A DNA stretch of 64,000 nucleotides, taken from assembly GCA_003160635.1 (NCBI GenBank), contig PMLV01000077.1, positions 46,609-110,608 on the forward strand, in the 5' to 3' direction. The notes beneath the pieces were generated by a model. That model did no database searches. It had not been told where the DNA came from and saw only the letters and a program-made list of their open reading frames with translations. The DNA is from Acidimicrobiaceae bacterium. Lineage in GTDB: Bacteria; Actinomycetota; Acidimicrobiia; Acidimicrobiales; RAAP-2. Shown in pieces: positions 20,034 through 28,732 of this stretch. Each line of letters starts with the position of its first letter. Position 1 is the first letter of the stretch. Position numbers and translations under genes: made by a program.

Positions 20034-21353
20034 ATGACGAAACTGAGCAATGACCTTGCACTGAGCGAGTTCCGGGGAATGGTCGTCGTGCCTGGTGCTC
20101 GCTACACGTCGCAGGAATTCTTCGACCTCGAAATGGAGCGACTCTGGCCCCGAGTGTGGCAGGTGGCGTGCCGCGAGGAAGAGGTTCCGAATCCCGGCGA
20201 TTTCCTCGAATACACGATCGGGGACCAGTCGATCCTCGTCGTCCGGAGCGAACAGGACACCATCACAGCGTTCTTCAATGCGTGCGCGCATCGCGGCACC
20301 CGGTTGGCGTCAGGCACGGGCAACTTTGCGACGTCGGAGATCCGCTGTCGCTACCACGCCTGGCGTTGGGACCTCGACGGAGAGATCATCGAGGTCGTCG
20401 ACCGTCAGAACTACCCGCCGGCCCTGACCGACGAGGACGTCCACCTGGGCGAAGTCCAGGTGGGGCGATGGGGAGGGTTCGTCTTCGTCAACATGGATCC
20501 GAAATGTGAACCATTCGACGCCTTCCTCGGCGACATACCCGAACTGTTCGCGTCGTACCGTATGGAAGAGCTGCGGTTCCGCTCCTACCGCACGATCGTC
20601 TTCGAGTGCAATTGGAAGACCGCGGTCGATGCCTTCAACGAGGCGTATCACCCCCAGGGGCTTCACCCCCAGATGCTGACCTGGTTCGACGACACCCGCT
20701 TCTCTTACGCTGCGGTCGGTCAGCACAGCCTCTACGGCGAGGAGGAGTACCGCCGCGAACTCGCCCCGAGTCCTCGTCTCGGGCTGAGCAGCGATGACTA
20801 CGACCAGGAGGAGTTGCTGGCGGACCGCATCGATGCCGTGGCCGGACTGTTCTCTCGAGAGGACCGGGGACGTCTGGAAGAGCTTCGCCGCAACGGGCCG
20901 CCCGAAGGCAAGAGTGCAGCCGATGTCTTCAACGACATCCGGGTGAGTGCGCTCCGGGATCGCTACGACCTCGGCAGCCTGACCGACGATCAGATTCTGC
21001 GCAACGGCACGATCCACGTCTTTCCCAATCTGATCGGCCCTCTCGTACACGGGAACGCCACGCTCTACCGGGCGCGACCCAATGGGCTCGACCCCGACAG
21101 CACCCTTCTCGACTACTGGGCCCTTGAGTGGGTGCCGACGGGAGGCGAGGCTCCTGCAATAGAGCACAAGTTCTACGAGGACTGGTCGATCAAGGATTGG
21201 GGCCTCATCAACAATCAGGATTTTGGAAATATGGTGGAGATCACGAGAGGTATGAAGTCCCGGGGATATCGGCGAGGCCTGCTCAATCCAGTCCAGGAGG
21301 CCAATATCGTCCACCACAATCAGATCCTCGACCGCTACCTTGCCGACGAGTAG
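20034..21353 (+). CDS. Rieske non-haem iron ring-hydroxylating oxygenase, alpha subunit
   Basis: 439 aa from ATG 20034 (MTKLSNDLALSEF), which follows GGTGGAG; the longer reading from 19857 adds an Arg/Gly-rich run that does not look coding. The Rieske [2Fe-2S] site is CAHRGTRLASG ... IRCRYHAW (CxH...CxxH, about residues 83-105). The mononuclear Fe(II) site is in DAFNEAYHPQGLHPQ (two His, with a later Asp). No beta subunit gene is nearby, so it may be an alpha-only (homotrimeric) enzyme or use distant partners. It overlaps the CoA-transferase gene by 14 bp. Substrate unknown; steroid, terpenoid or aromatic acid are possibilities. Confidence 0.93.
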   Translation: MTKLSNDLALSEFRGMVVVPGARYTSQEFFDLEMERLWPRVWQVACREEEVPNPGDFLEYTIGDQSILVVRSEQDTITAFFNACAHRGTRLASGTGNFATSEIRCRYHAWRWDLDGEIIEVVDRQNYPPALTDEDVHLGEVQVGRWGGFVFVNMDPKCEPFDAFLGDIPELFASYRMEELRFRSYRTIVFECNWKTAVDAFNEAYHPQGLHPQMLTWFDDTRFSYAAVGQHSLYGEEEYRRELAPSPRLGLSSDDYDQEELLADRIDAVAGLFSREDRGRLEELRRNGPPEGKSAADVFNDIRVSALRDRYDLGSLTDDQILRNGTIHVFPNLIGPLVHGNATLYRARPNGLDPDSTLLDYWALEWVPTGGEAPAIEHKFYEDWSIKDWGLINNQDFGNMVEITRGMKSRGYRRGLLNPVQEANIVHHNQILDRYLADE

Positions 21354-23793
21354 TCCGAGCGGGACCGATCACCCCCTCGTACCGACGGGCGGGGGGCCGC
21401 TCGATGCGCTGCGTGACCTTCGTGTCGTTGACATCTCTGACGGCGTCGCCGGCGCCTACTGTGCCAAGTTGCTCGCCGACGCAGGCGCGGACGTCCTCAA
21501 GCTCGAACCGCCGGGAGGTCATCCCCTCCGATCCTGGTCGGTGTCGGGATCCGTCGGACGTGACGGCGAGACGGACGGCGTGCTCTTTCGTCACCTTGCG
21601 GCCGGACAGCGAAGTGAGGTCGTCGACCTTGAGAGTTCATCAGGGTGTGAACGGGCACTCGAACTCGTCGCTCAGAGCGATGTCGTGATCGAGAGCTTCC
21701 CGCCCCACGTCCTCGAGAGCCGGCGCCTCGGGTTCGAACAGCTCCGAAGCGCCAATCCGACGATCACGATGGTGTCGATCACGCCCTTCGGCCAGGAAGG
21801 GCCACGTCATACCGATCAGCGAAGCGAGTTCCTTCTTCAGGCGCTCGTCGGGTCCTTGCGACTGCATGGCGGCCTGGACGATCCCCCGGTCGCTGTTGGT
21901 GGCCGCCTTGGCGAGTGGTCGGCCGGGGCCTATGCGGCCGCCGGAGCACTGGCCGCGCGGGCACGATCCGAGCGGACGGGAATCGGCGAGCATGTCGATG
22001 TCTCGACGCTCGAATGTCTCGCCGTGACCTTCCTGGCCTATCCGGCCCTGTTGGCCGCCCTCCCGGGCGGCTCACGCGAGTTGACCATGACCATGGTCCC
22101 GGGCATCGAACGCTGCAAGGACGGTTATGCGGGCCTCGCCACGATCACCGTGCAACAGTGGCACGACGTGCTGGCCATGATGGGCCGCCCCGACCTTGTC
22201 GAGCGCGTCGAGTGGAACGATCAACGAACCCGCCAGCGCCACCGGGCCGAAGTCTGCGCCGAGATGAATCCATGGCTCATGGAGCACACGGTCGAGGAGA
22301 TACTCGAGTTGGCCGCGGCGTTTCGCGTGCCGGCCGCTCCCGTGGGCAACGGGGCCAATGTCACCGAGCTGCCGCATCTAGTCCTCCGTGAACTCTTCCG
22401 TCCGAACCCAAGAGGCGGTTTCCCCGATCCACGACCGCCGTTTCGCACGACGCGGACCTCACCGCAGGCGCCACGAGCGGCGCCTGCTCTCGGAGAGCAT
22501 GACGCTGCCGGTTTCGGCCCCCTCGCGGCCACGCCTCGCGGCCGTGGCGTACCTCGTGAGGGCAACCCACCACCGCTCGAGGGGATCCGTGTCGTCGACC
22601 TCACCTCCTTTTGGGCTGGTCCCTTCGCCACGCAGTACCTCGCCACCTTGGGCGCCGACGTCATCAAGGTGGAGTCCGCCCAACGGCCCGACCCGATGCG
22701 TTTCAACGTGAGCGTGCCGATGACGACCGACCAATGGTACGAGCGAGGCTCGCTGTATCTCTCTGTCAATCTGAACAAGCGGGGGCTCACGCTGGATCTC
22801 ACACAGCCCCGCGGACGTGAACTGCTCCTCAGCCTGGTGGCGACGGCGGACGTGGTCATCGAGAACTTCACCCCCCGAGTGATGGACCAGTTCGGTCTGA
22901 CCTATGACGCGCTGAGATCGGTCCGACCCGACCTCGTCTACGTACGAATGCCGGGATGGGGACTCGAGGGTCCCTGGCGGGACCGGCCGGCGTTCGCCTC
23001 CACCATGGAGCAGACATCGGGGATTGCGTGGATCACGGGTTGGCCCGACGGTCCACCGATGCTGGCCGGGATCTGCGACGCCCTGGCCGGGGTCCATGGG
23101 GCCTTCGCCGTACTGGCCGCCCTCGAGCAACGACGTCATACCGGCGAGGGTCAGCAGATCGAGCTGGCGATGCTCGACCTGTCAGTGAACATCGCAGTCG
23201 AGCAGATCCTCGAATACGCCGCCTACGGCCACCTGATGGCTCGCGGGGGCAACCGTGGCCCGACGGCCGCGCCCCAGGGTGTCTATCCCTGTGCACAACC
23301 CGATACCTGGCTTGCCCTCGCTGTCGGCACGCGCCAGGAGTGGCAGGAGCTGTGCAGGGCCATGGCCAATCCCCAACTCGAGGCCGACGAAGGGTTGGCC
23401 AGCGTTGAGGGAAGGCGAGCAGCCCACGATCGGATAGACAAAGAGATCACCTCTTGGTGCGAGAGCCGCACCCTTGATGAGGCCCTCGGCGCCCTGCGGG
23501 CTGCCGGGGTGCCGGCCGAGCCCGTGGCCTCCCCGTGCGATATCGACCACGAACCGCAGATGCTGGCCCGAGGGTTCTGGGAGGAGGTCGACCATCCCGT
23601 CGTCGGGCGTCAGCGCTATCCGGGCTGGCCGATGCGCTTGTCAGGAAACCAGGGGAAGTGGTACCGATCGGCGGCGCCACTCCTCGGCCAGCACAACGAG
23701 GAGATCCTGCGCCACGAGCTTGGGTTGACGGACGACGATCTCACGGCCCTGCGCGCGGCGAATGTCATCGGAGATCGCGTCCTTCGCAGATGA
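21340..23793 (+). CDS. tandem CaiB/BaiF family (class III) CoA-transferase
   Basis: 817 aa, about twice a normal CaiB/BaiF protein. Repeat 1 starts LRDLRVVDISDGVAGAYCAK with GADVLKLEPPGG; repeat 2 starts near residue 412 with LEGIRVVDLTSFWAGPFATQ and GADVIKVESAQ. In repeat 2 the usual nucleophile segment has Asp (GICDALAGVHG), whereas repeat 1 has Glu at the aligned place (GRLGEWSAGAY), so the halves may be specialised. The start is TTG 21340, inside the Rieske gene end; no better start is seen before the first conserved strand. Likely activates or transfers CoA to an acid substrate of the oxygenase cluster. Confidence 0.92.
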   Translation: MPTSSPSGTDHPLVPTGGGPLDALRDLRVVDISDGVAGAYCAKLLADAGADVLKLEPPGGHPLRSWSVSGSVGRDGETDGVLFRHLAAGQRSEVVDLESSSGCERALELVAQSDVVIESFPPHVLESRRLGFEQLRSANPTITMVSITPFGQEGPRHTDQRSEFLLQALVGSLRLHGGLDDPPVAVGGRLGEWSAGAYAAAGALAARARSERTGIGEHVDVSTLECLAVTFLAYPALLAALPGGSRELTMTMVPGIERCKDGYAGLATITVQQWHDVLAMMGRPDLVERVEWNDQRTRQRHRAEVCAEMNPWLMEHTVEEILELAAAFRVPAAPVGNGANVTELPHLVLRELFRPNPRGGFPDPRPPFRTTRTSPQAPRAAPALGEHDAAGFGPLAATPRGRGVPREGNPPPLEGIRVVDLTSFWAGPFATQYLATLGADVIKVESAQRPDPMRFNVSVPMTTDQWYERGSLYLSVNLNKRGLTLDLTQPRGRELLLSLVATADVVIENFTPRVMDQFGLTYDALRSVRPDLVYVRMPGWGLEGPWRDRPAFASTMEQTSGIAWITGWPDGPPMLAGICDALAGVHGAFAVLAALEQRRHTGEGQQIELAMLDLSVNIAVEQILEYAAYGHLMARGGNRGPTAAPQGVYPCAQPDTWLALAVGTRQEWQELCRAMANPQLEADEGLASVEGRRAAHDRIDKEITSWCESRTLDEALGALRAAGVPAEPVASPCDIDHEPQMLARGFWEEVDHPVVGRQRYPGWPMRLSGNQGKWYRSAAPLLGQHNEEILRHELGLTDDDLTALRAANVIGDRVLRR

Positions 23794-23845
23794 GGGAGTG
23801 TTGTCAGATCGAGCATGCAACGTGGACTCGAGAACAGTGCCCGAC

Positions 23846-24184
23846 ATGACCGAGGACCGAGTTTGCGTTGTCCGGGTGGAGCCCGCAAACATCACGATCC
23901 GGGTGAAGCCGAACGAGTCGCTCATGGCCGCCGCCGAGCGGCAGGGTTACCACTGGCCCACTATTTGCCACGGCCAGGCTGTCTGCACGGCCTGCTGCAT
24001 CGTCCTTGAGGGCAACGCCGAGGCATTCGAGCCGCCGACCCCTCTCGAGAAGCAGGGCCTGCAATTGTTGGCCGGGCGGTCCTTCTACGAAGGAAAGGTG
24101 GTGCGATTGGCCTGTCAAGCGCACCCGATCACAGACACGAGTGTCACCAAGCGGGGCGTCCGGCCAGCCTCCTCGTCATCCTGA
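23846..24184 (+). CDS. [2Fe-2S] ferredoxin, adrenodoxin-like
   Basis: About 112 aa from ATG 23846 (MTEDRVCVVRVEP); in-frame starts upstream (23762) overlap the CoA-transferase and give a non-conserved extension. The cluster ligands are CHGQAVCTAC (C-x5-C-x2-C) and the late LACQAH Cys, the adrenodoxin spacing. LEKQGLQLL resembles the EE..L.L segment before the last Cys. It probably donates electrons to the P450 or the Rieske oxygenase of the cluster; a reductase gene is not present in the window. Confidence 0.88.
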   Translation: MTEDRVCVVRVEPANITIRVKPNESLMAAAERQGYHWPTICHGQAVCTACCIVLEGNAEAFEPPTPLEKQGLQLLAGRSFYEGKVVRLACQAHPITDTSVTKRGVRPASSSS

Positions 24185-24207
24185 TTGCGGTCAGTGATTT
24201 GGTGGAG

Positions 24208-24667
24208 CCCTACTTCGGACGGGGAATCTGAAAGATGCAGGTGCCCCGGGCGAGGAGCTTGCCTTCTTCGTTCAAGATGCGGCCGTCGGCAATCGCCATG
24301 GCCCGGCCGATTCGTACGATCTCACCCACCGCGGTGTAGGTCCCGCCGATCGGGATTGCATGCAGATACTCGACGTTCAGGGAAACGGTCGGCGCCGTAG
24401 CGGATTCGATCGCCGACGTCACGGCCGCTCCTGTGACCTCATCGATGAGCGTGGCGATAATTCCTCCATGGACGCTCCCGAAAGGGTTCGCCATGTCGGG
24501 CGTGGGCGTCCAGGTCATTTCTGCTTGCCCATCCTGCATCAGGACGGTCTTCCATCGACCCGGACTGTCGGCATAGGGCGCTGCCACGTGTTCCGCTCCT
24601 TGATCGGTCAGAGATGACGGCCCACATACTGCCCGATCGACGCAGCATGATCGGCCGACCGTGGCTC
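24208..24667. repeat. ~455-bp direct duplication, copy 1 (PaaI thioesterase)
   Basis: Matches 28733-29190 on the same strand, covering the whole thioesterase gene plus about 80 bp of its upstream DNA. One base differs in length in the leader (TTCCGC here, TTCCCGC in copy 2). Outside these limits the sequences diverge at once. Confidence 0.9.
24210..24587 (-). CDS. PaaI-family hotdog thioesterase (copy 1)
   Basis: 125 aa. The hotdog active-site helix is NPFGSVHGGIIATLIDEVTG, as in PaaI/4HBT acyl-CoA thioesterases. I chose GTG 24587 because AAGGAG lies 8 nt upstream and the second copy starts at the same codon; the frame stays open further upstream only by chance. It differs from copy 2 (28736-29113) at 9 of 125 residues, so both seem maintained by selection. 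Probably hydrolyses an acyl/aryl-CoA. It sits convergent with the ferredoxin gene of the oxygenase cluster. Confidence 0.92.
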   Translation of the reverse strand: MAAPYADSPGRWKTVLMQDGQAEMTWTPTPDMANPFGSVHGGIIATLIDEVTGAAVTSAIESATAPTVSLNVEYLHAIPIGGTYTAVGEIVRIGRAMAIADGRILNEEGKLLARGTCIFQIPRPK

Positions 24668-24877
24668 GCACGGTACGCCAGAACGGTGATTTCCCGCTCC
24701 TCCTGGTTGTCGGCCAAGGAGGAATGGGCGAGTTCATCCGCCACTTCGGCGAACGTCAGGGTCGTTTTTCATCTGCACGCATTCGGCACTTACCGTGTGG
24801 CGGCGGGTTTCGGGCGCCATTTCTCGCTCAGTTCATTTCCCTGTCAACCCCGCAGCAGGCCCCAGCGTAGAAGAGGG

Positions 24878-25885
24878 GTGGGAGCTGTCAGGGACTCAGG
24901 TCGGGGCGCTGAGAGCGTTGTGGGCGGGAACGCCACTGAGCGGTTCGAGGAGGAGTTTGCGGACGGCCCAAATCCGGGGCGCACCTCGAACCACACGTTG
25001 CGAATGGCGCTCTCGGGCCTGCTCGTCTTGTTGGTCACGACCTCGGTCGTCGTGAGAGCGGTGCGTGCACCGACCACCTTGTCTCCGCTGGCGCAGAGGG
25101 GACACCGCCAGGCCCCGGTGCAAACGACGACGCCGCATGCGGCTGGTCCAGCCTCGGCCAACGTGGTCAGGGAGTTCGGGGGCTGCGAGCTGTCGCTCAG
25201 CGCCGGTGCCCCGGTGTTGCCGGCCGGTTCTTGCACGGTCCTGGAGATCGGTGACTCGTTGGGAAACGATCTCGGGTGGGGTCTGGCCCGCGAGCTCCCG
25301 TCAGGCTCCAGCCTCAACGTGGTGCAGCTCGACAAATCGGCGACCGGGCTCGCGAACGCCGGGTACTACGACTGGCCGACTGAGCTGGAGACCGATCTGA
25401 ATCTTTACCATCCGCAGCTCGTGCTCATCTGCCTCGGGGGCAACGATGAGCAGGGTATGGAGGTCGACGGCTCGGCGGTCCAGTTCCCCTCGCCCGCCTG
25501 GACGGGCGCTTATCTGACCCGGGTACGGCAACTGGTCAGCGAGGCCACAGCGAACGGCGCTCTGGTGATGTGGGTCGGGATGCCCGTGATGGAAGATCCC
25601 GACTACAGCCAGGGAATGGAGATCTTGAATTCGCTGTACCAGCAAGGAGCGCGCGCCGATCCCAATGCGACCTTCGTGTCCACCTGGCAGCTCTTCTCGG
25701 AACGAGGTGCCTACCAAGCGGTGGCGGACGTCAATGGCATCCCTGAGAACCTGCGAGAACCCGACGGCATCCACTACTCGTTCACCGGGGAGGATGTGAT
25801 CGGGACCTATTTGATCGATGAGATGGCTTCGATCTTCCACGTGCAGCTCGCACCCACGAACCCCGCGGTGATCACCGGCTGGTGA
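24878..25885 (+). CDS. SGNH-hydrolase (DUF459-like) with N-terminal membrane anchor
   Basis: About 335 aa. A transmembrane or signal-anchor segment (MALSGLLVLLVTTSVVVRAV) lies near residue 43, then a linker, then an SGNH esterase domain: block I LEIGDSLGND, block III LGGNDEQG, and the late DGIHYSF (Asp-x-x-His). The start is uncertain: GTG 24878, GTG 24920 or ATG 25004 are all in frame, and codons further upstream look non-coding. The stop overlaps the next gene (GTGA). In actinobacteria such SGNH domains are often fused to acyltransferase-3 proteins; here they are two coupled genes, so the pair probably O-acylates or deacylates a cell-envelope glycan. Confidence 0.82.
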   Translation: MGAVRDSGRGAESVVGGNATERFEEEFADGPNPGRTSNHTLRMALSGLLVLLVTTSVVVRAVRAPTTLSPLAQRGHRQAPVQTTTPHAAGPASANVVREFGGCELSLSAGAPVLPAGSCTVLEIGDSLGNDLGWGLARELPSGSSLNVVQLDKSATGLANAGYYDWPTELETDLNLYHPQLVLICLGGNDEQGMEVDGSAVQFPSPAWTGAYLTRVRQLVSEATANGALVMWVGMPVMEDPDYSQGMEILNSLYQQGARADPNATFVSTWQLFSERGAYQAVADVNGIPENLREPDGIHYSFTGEDVIGTYLIDEMASIFHVQLAPTNPAVITGW

Positions 25886-27156
25886 CCGCCGACCCGGGGA
25901 TCCCTCACATGGCCACTTCGCTCGGAGGCTCCAATATGGAAGCAGAGCATCTTTCCACCGTGCCCGAGCTCCCGAGAACGCCAACCCAGGCCGACCCTGA
26001 GGCGGAACATCCGGCCGCATCTCATCAGAACGAGCGTCGCCGGGATATCCAAGGACTCCGCGCCTTGGCGGTGGTGTTGGTCATCGCCGACCATGCCGGG
26101 CTTCCAGGCTTCAACGGCGGTTTCGTCGGCGTCGACGTCTTCTTCGTCATTAGCGGGTACGTCATCACCCAGCTGTTGATGCGAGAGTCTCCCAAAGGTG
26201 TCCGTCGGGGGCTGGTGGACTTCTACTCCCGACGCATTCGCCGCATCGTACCGGCTGCTACCGCGACCCTCGTCGTCACCATGGTGGCGGCCGAACTGTT
26301 GCTCGGCGCACGAATGAACCCGCTGTTGCCCGGGGACGTTCGTTGGGCGTCACTGTTCGCCGCCAACTTCCGCCTCATCGGCACCGGGAGCAACTACTTC
26401 GTTCCTGGCATGCACCCCTCACTGGTGACACACTTCTGGTCACTGGCAGTAGAGGAGCAGTTCTACTTCGTCTGGCCGGTCGTCGTTTTTTCGATTGCCC
26501 AGCTCGTCGAACCGCGCCATTTGCGCCGGGCCCTGGCGGCCACGCTCATCGTGGGCGTTGTGGCTTCCGCCTGGTGGTCGATCCACCTGTCAGCCGGGGA
26601 TCCCGTCGCCGCCTACTACTCGCCGTTCACCAGATTCTGGGAACTCGGTTTGGGTTGCCTACTCGCCATAGCGGCAAGCGGTCGGCCCATTCGATTCGTC
26701 TGGCTCGAGCGCCTGGCCGCGGGACTGGGCGTGGCGCTTCTGGTGGTGGCCTTGACCACGTTGAACTCGGCCAGTGTCTACCCGGGCTGGCGCGCCTGGC
26801 TTCCGTGTGTCGCGACAGCGGCACTCATTTGGGCGGGAGTCGGCGGTGGCCGCACCGTCGCGTCGTGGCTGCTATCGACCCGTCCCCTCGGCTATGTGGG
26901 TGACATCTCGTTTTCGCTCTACCTATTTCATTTTCCGTTGCTCGAGCTGGCCAAGGAAGCCCCCTCTTGGTTGAGCAGCGTGGATTGGCGCCTGCTCGCA
27001 ATCGGCAGCACCGTAGTGTGCGCCATCTGTTCGTATCACCGACTGGAGAACCCAATTCGTCGGTCACGGAAGCTCGATGCCGACCGGGTCACGGTGGCAC
27101 TCCTCCTCGCTGTCTGTGTCGCCGCTTCGTGGACTGCGACGATCGTCGTTGGCTGA
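25882..27156 (+). CDS. acyltransferase 3 family membrane protein (OafA/YrhL type)
   Basis: 424 aa. It begins with the family motif RRDIQGLRALAVVLVIADHA, followed by FVGVDVFFVISGYVI, FYSRRIRRI, FWSLAVEEQFYFVWPV and a late YSLYLFHFP-type segment (SFSLYLFHFPLLEL), with about ten hydrophobic segments. It transfers acyl groups to extracytoplasmic sugars. It ends after the last membrane helix and so lacks the SGNH domain that many relatives carry; that role seems taken by the preceding gene, which it overlaps by 4 bp. Confidence 0.94.
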   Translation: MTADPGIPHMATSLGGSNMEAEHLSTVPELPRTPTQADPEAEHPAASHQNERRRDIQGLRALAVVLVIADHAGLPGFNGGFVGVDVFFVISGYVITQLLMRESPKGVRRGLVDFYSRRIRRIVPAATATLVVTMVAAELLLGARMNPLLPGDVRWASLFAANFRLIGTGSNYFVPGMHPSLVTHFWSLAVEEQFYFVWPVVVFSIAQLVEPRHLRRALAATLIVGVVASAWWSIHLSAGDPVAAYYSPFTRFWELGLGCLLAIAASGRPIRFVWLERLAAGLGVALLVVALTTLNSASVYPGWRAWLPCVATAALIWAGVGGGRTVASWLLSTRPLGYVGDISFSLYLFHFPLLELAKEAPSWLSSVDWRLLAIGSTVVCAICSYHRLENPIRRSRKLDADRVTVALLLAVCVAASWTATIVVG

Positions 27157-27176
27157 CGGAAGCGCCTGAACCACTA

Positions 27177-27219
27177 GAGCGGGCGACGAGAATCGAACTC
27201 GCGTTCTCAGCTTGGGAAT
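27177..27219 (-). other. tRNA-Gly 3'-end fragment (attachment-site-like)
   Basis: On the minus strand this reads as the anticodon loop TTCCCAA, 3' stem and variable loop, T-arm (GCGAGTTCGATTCTCGT) and acceptor strand CGCCCGC of a tRNA-Gly (CCC). The 5' half is absent: the sequence before it does not pair. This is what integration into a tRNA gene leaves at the distal end of an element. It is not a functional tRNA gene. Confidence 0.6.
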
Positions 27220-27480
27220 CCGTCCGAGGGAAATTTCGGTACCAGGAGAAACTTAGAAAAAGTCCAGCTAAAACGCGGATTTTGGGTACTTTGTACTATG
27301 CGTTGATACGCGCTGTTCTCCACTCCGTGTTGCACGAGACAGCCCAAAATTGGCCATTGCACGCTGTTGCACGACCGCGTGCCGGGCCAGATGAGCGTAT
27401 CCAGCGGAACTCCACTCGTATCGAACGACCGGGTCATCATCGGAGATGTGCCCGGACCTCAATGCGAGCCGGCCCTAACC
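27177..27480. repeat. dispersed repeat, unoccupied copy
   Basis: About 240 bp closely match 46740-46948 joined to 49886-49910, beginning with the tRNA-Gly-like end and running through three TTGCACG copies (27330-27336, 27357-27363, 27367-27373) and GGGCCAGATGAGCGTATCC; weaker similarity continues to about 27450. On the minus strand it contains a decayed open frame (VPLDTLIWPG...) shared with the other copy. No functional gene is seen between 27157 and 27482. Confidence 0.8.
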
Positions 27481-27482
27481 TT

Positions 27483-28448
27483 TTACGACAAGGTCCGTTC
27501 GGCACGAAAACCTGAATCGTCACCAAGATGGAAATAGAGGTGCCCATGCAGAACTCTGTCGTTGTGGAGTTCTGCCCACCCTCGACCGCTAACCTGGTCG
27601 CCTTCGTCCGTTCCTTCCCAACTGAACTCAACACCGGAACGGCCGGTTCCTGCCCTCCGCCAGTCGATCCAACCGGTAACGACGATGAACCCGAATTCGC
27701 CTGTTTGATCAGGGCTGAACTCGATGAACGCCGGAGCCACGAGGTCGAGGGCATCTCGGTCCCACAGATCCATCTCGAGGATCCTCCATCGGCCAGTGAA
27801 GTCTCCGTCGGCCCGATGAGTTTCCTTGGCCTGATCCGCCATCGCCACCACCGTTGTGAAGGTGTCTGCGGACTCCACCGCCTCGAGCACTTTTGTCAGT
27901 ATGTCGAAGGCGGCGTCGAAGCGCTTTTGTCGGCGACGGTTGGTCTCGTGGTTCGCGTTGGCGGCGATGAAGCCGAGCAGTTCATCGAGTTCTTCGGCGC
28001 TGGCGGTGAGGACGGCGCCCTCACTCGAGCTGTGCATCTGGAACACGAGGCGTTCGCACTCCATGTCGAGGAACATCAGCTCCCGCAACGTGGTGGCCAC
28101 TTCGTCGGTCAAGAGCGTCTCATGCCTTGGCTCTTCGTCCGATGAGGAGCGAGGCTGCCTGAGGTCGTACAGTGAGTCTTCCCAACCGCTTATAACCCCC
28201 TCGTCACCGCAGGCTGTACATCGCCACTCGATCGGGACGGGAAGATCCGCACGAAATACTGCGATGTGCCCCGCACAGGGCCGATTGGCGGGTCGCCGCC
28301 GACAGGTCAAAGCGCTGACCCACGGCGCGCCCGCTTCGCGAGCAGTAGCGGCCCGAACGACGAATCCCAGTTGTTCGGCCATCTTCCGGGCCGGACCAGG
28401 GGCCTCGTCAGGGATGTCGAGAAAATGACGCAGATCGGCCACGAACAT
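27483..28448 (-). CDS. hypothetical protein with possible zinc-ribbon and conserved C-terminal domain
   Basis: 321 aa, soluble. The first 110 residues contain LTCRRRPANRPCAGH and EWRCTACGDEG, which could form a zinc-binding fold. The C-terminal 110 residues (GRWRILEMDLWDRDALDL, then VEFSWEGTDEGDQVSGRGWA and a LYFHLGDDSGF tail) look like a domain that recurs in actinobacterial accessory proteins; I do not know a function for it. It lies just inside the dispersed repeat end, in a low-density accessory stretch. It could be a toxin-antitoxin component or a stand-alone sensor. Confidence 0.75.
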   Translation of the reverse strand: MFVADLRHFLDIPDEAPGPARKMAEQLGFVVRAATAREAGAPWVSALTCRRRPANRPCAGHIAVFRADLPVPIEWRCTACGDEGVISGWEDSLYDLRQPRSSSDEEPRHETLLTDEVATTLRELMFLDMECERLVFQMHSSSEGAVLTASAEELDELLGFIAANANHETNRRRQKRFDAAFDILTKVLEAVESADTFTTVVAMADQAKETHRADGDFTGRWRILEMDLWDRDALDLVAPAFIEFSPDQTGEFGFIVVTGWIDWRRAGTGRSGVEFSWEGTDEGDQVSGRGWAELHNDRVLHGHLYFHLGDDSGFRAERTLS

Positions 28449-28460
28449 CGACTAGCGACA

Positions 28461-28718
28461 TTACAAGGGCTCCCGAGGCAGCGGCGACCGGCGCCGGCCT
28501 ACTTGCCAGGAGTCGTATTCCCCGCCGAGGCACCATCCTGCCGGATGTCGTCGTCGCCGACGGCAGGTGCGCGTCTCAACAAGTTCAGTCTCGGTGGCAG
28601 GGTCGATGTAGAGGGTCTGGAAGTTCGGAGAGTCGCCTACATGTTCTCCGACGTCGTCGAGATCCCTGATAGCCCACCGAGCTCCCTTGGGGTCGGGGCC
28701 AACGTTTTCTGCTTGCAC
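28461..28718 (-). CDS. small ORF of uncertain status
   Basis: 85 codons. The first half (WAIRDLDDVGEHVGDSPNFQ, then TLYIDPATETELVE) looks like plausible protein, whereas the second half turns Arg-rich (TRTCRRRRRH), as if the frame were lost. Possibly the remnant of a short gene truncated by the rearrangement that placed thioesterase copy 2 next to it. No ribosome binding site is clear. Confidence 0.3.
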   Translation of the reverse strand: MQAENVGPDPKGARWAIRDLDDVGEHVGDSPNFQTLYIDPATETELVETRTCRRRRRHPAGWCLGGEYDSWQVGRRRSPLPREPL

Positions 28719-28732
28719 CGTTGCTCTGCGAG

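Noticed and set aside
27177..27219. Functional tRNA-Gly gene
   Set aside because: Only the 3' half is present; the D-arm and 5' acceptor strand are missing.
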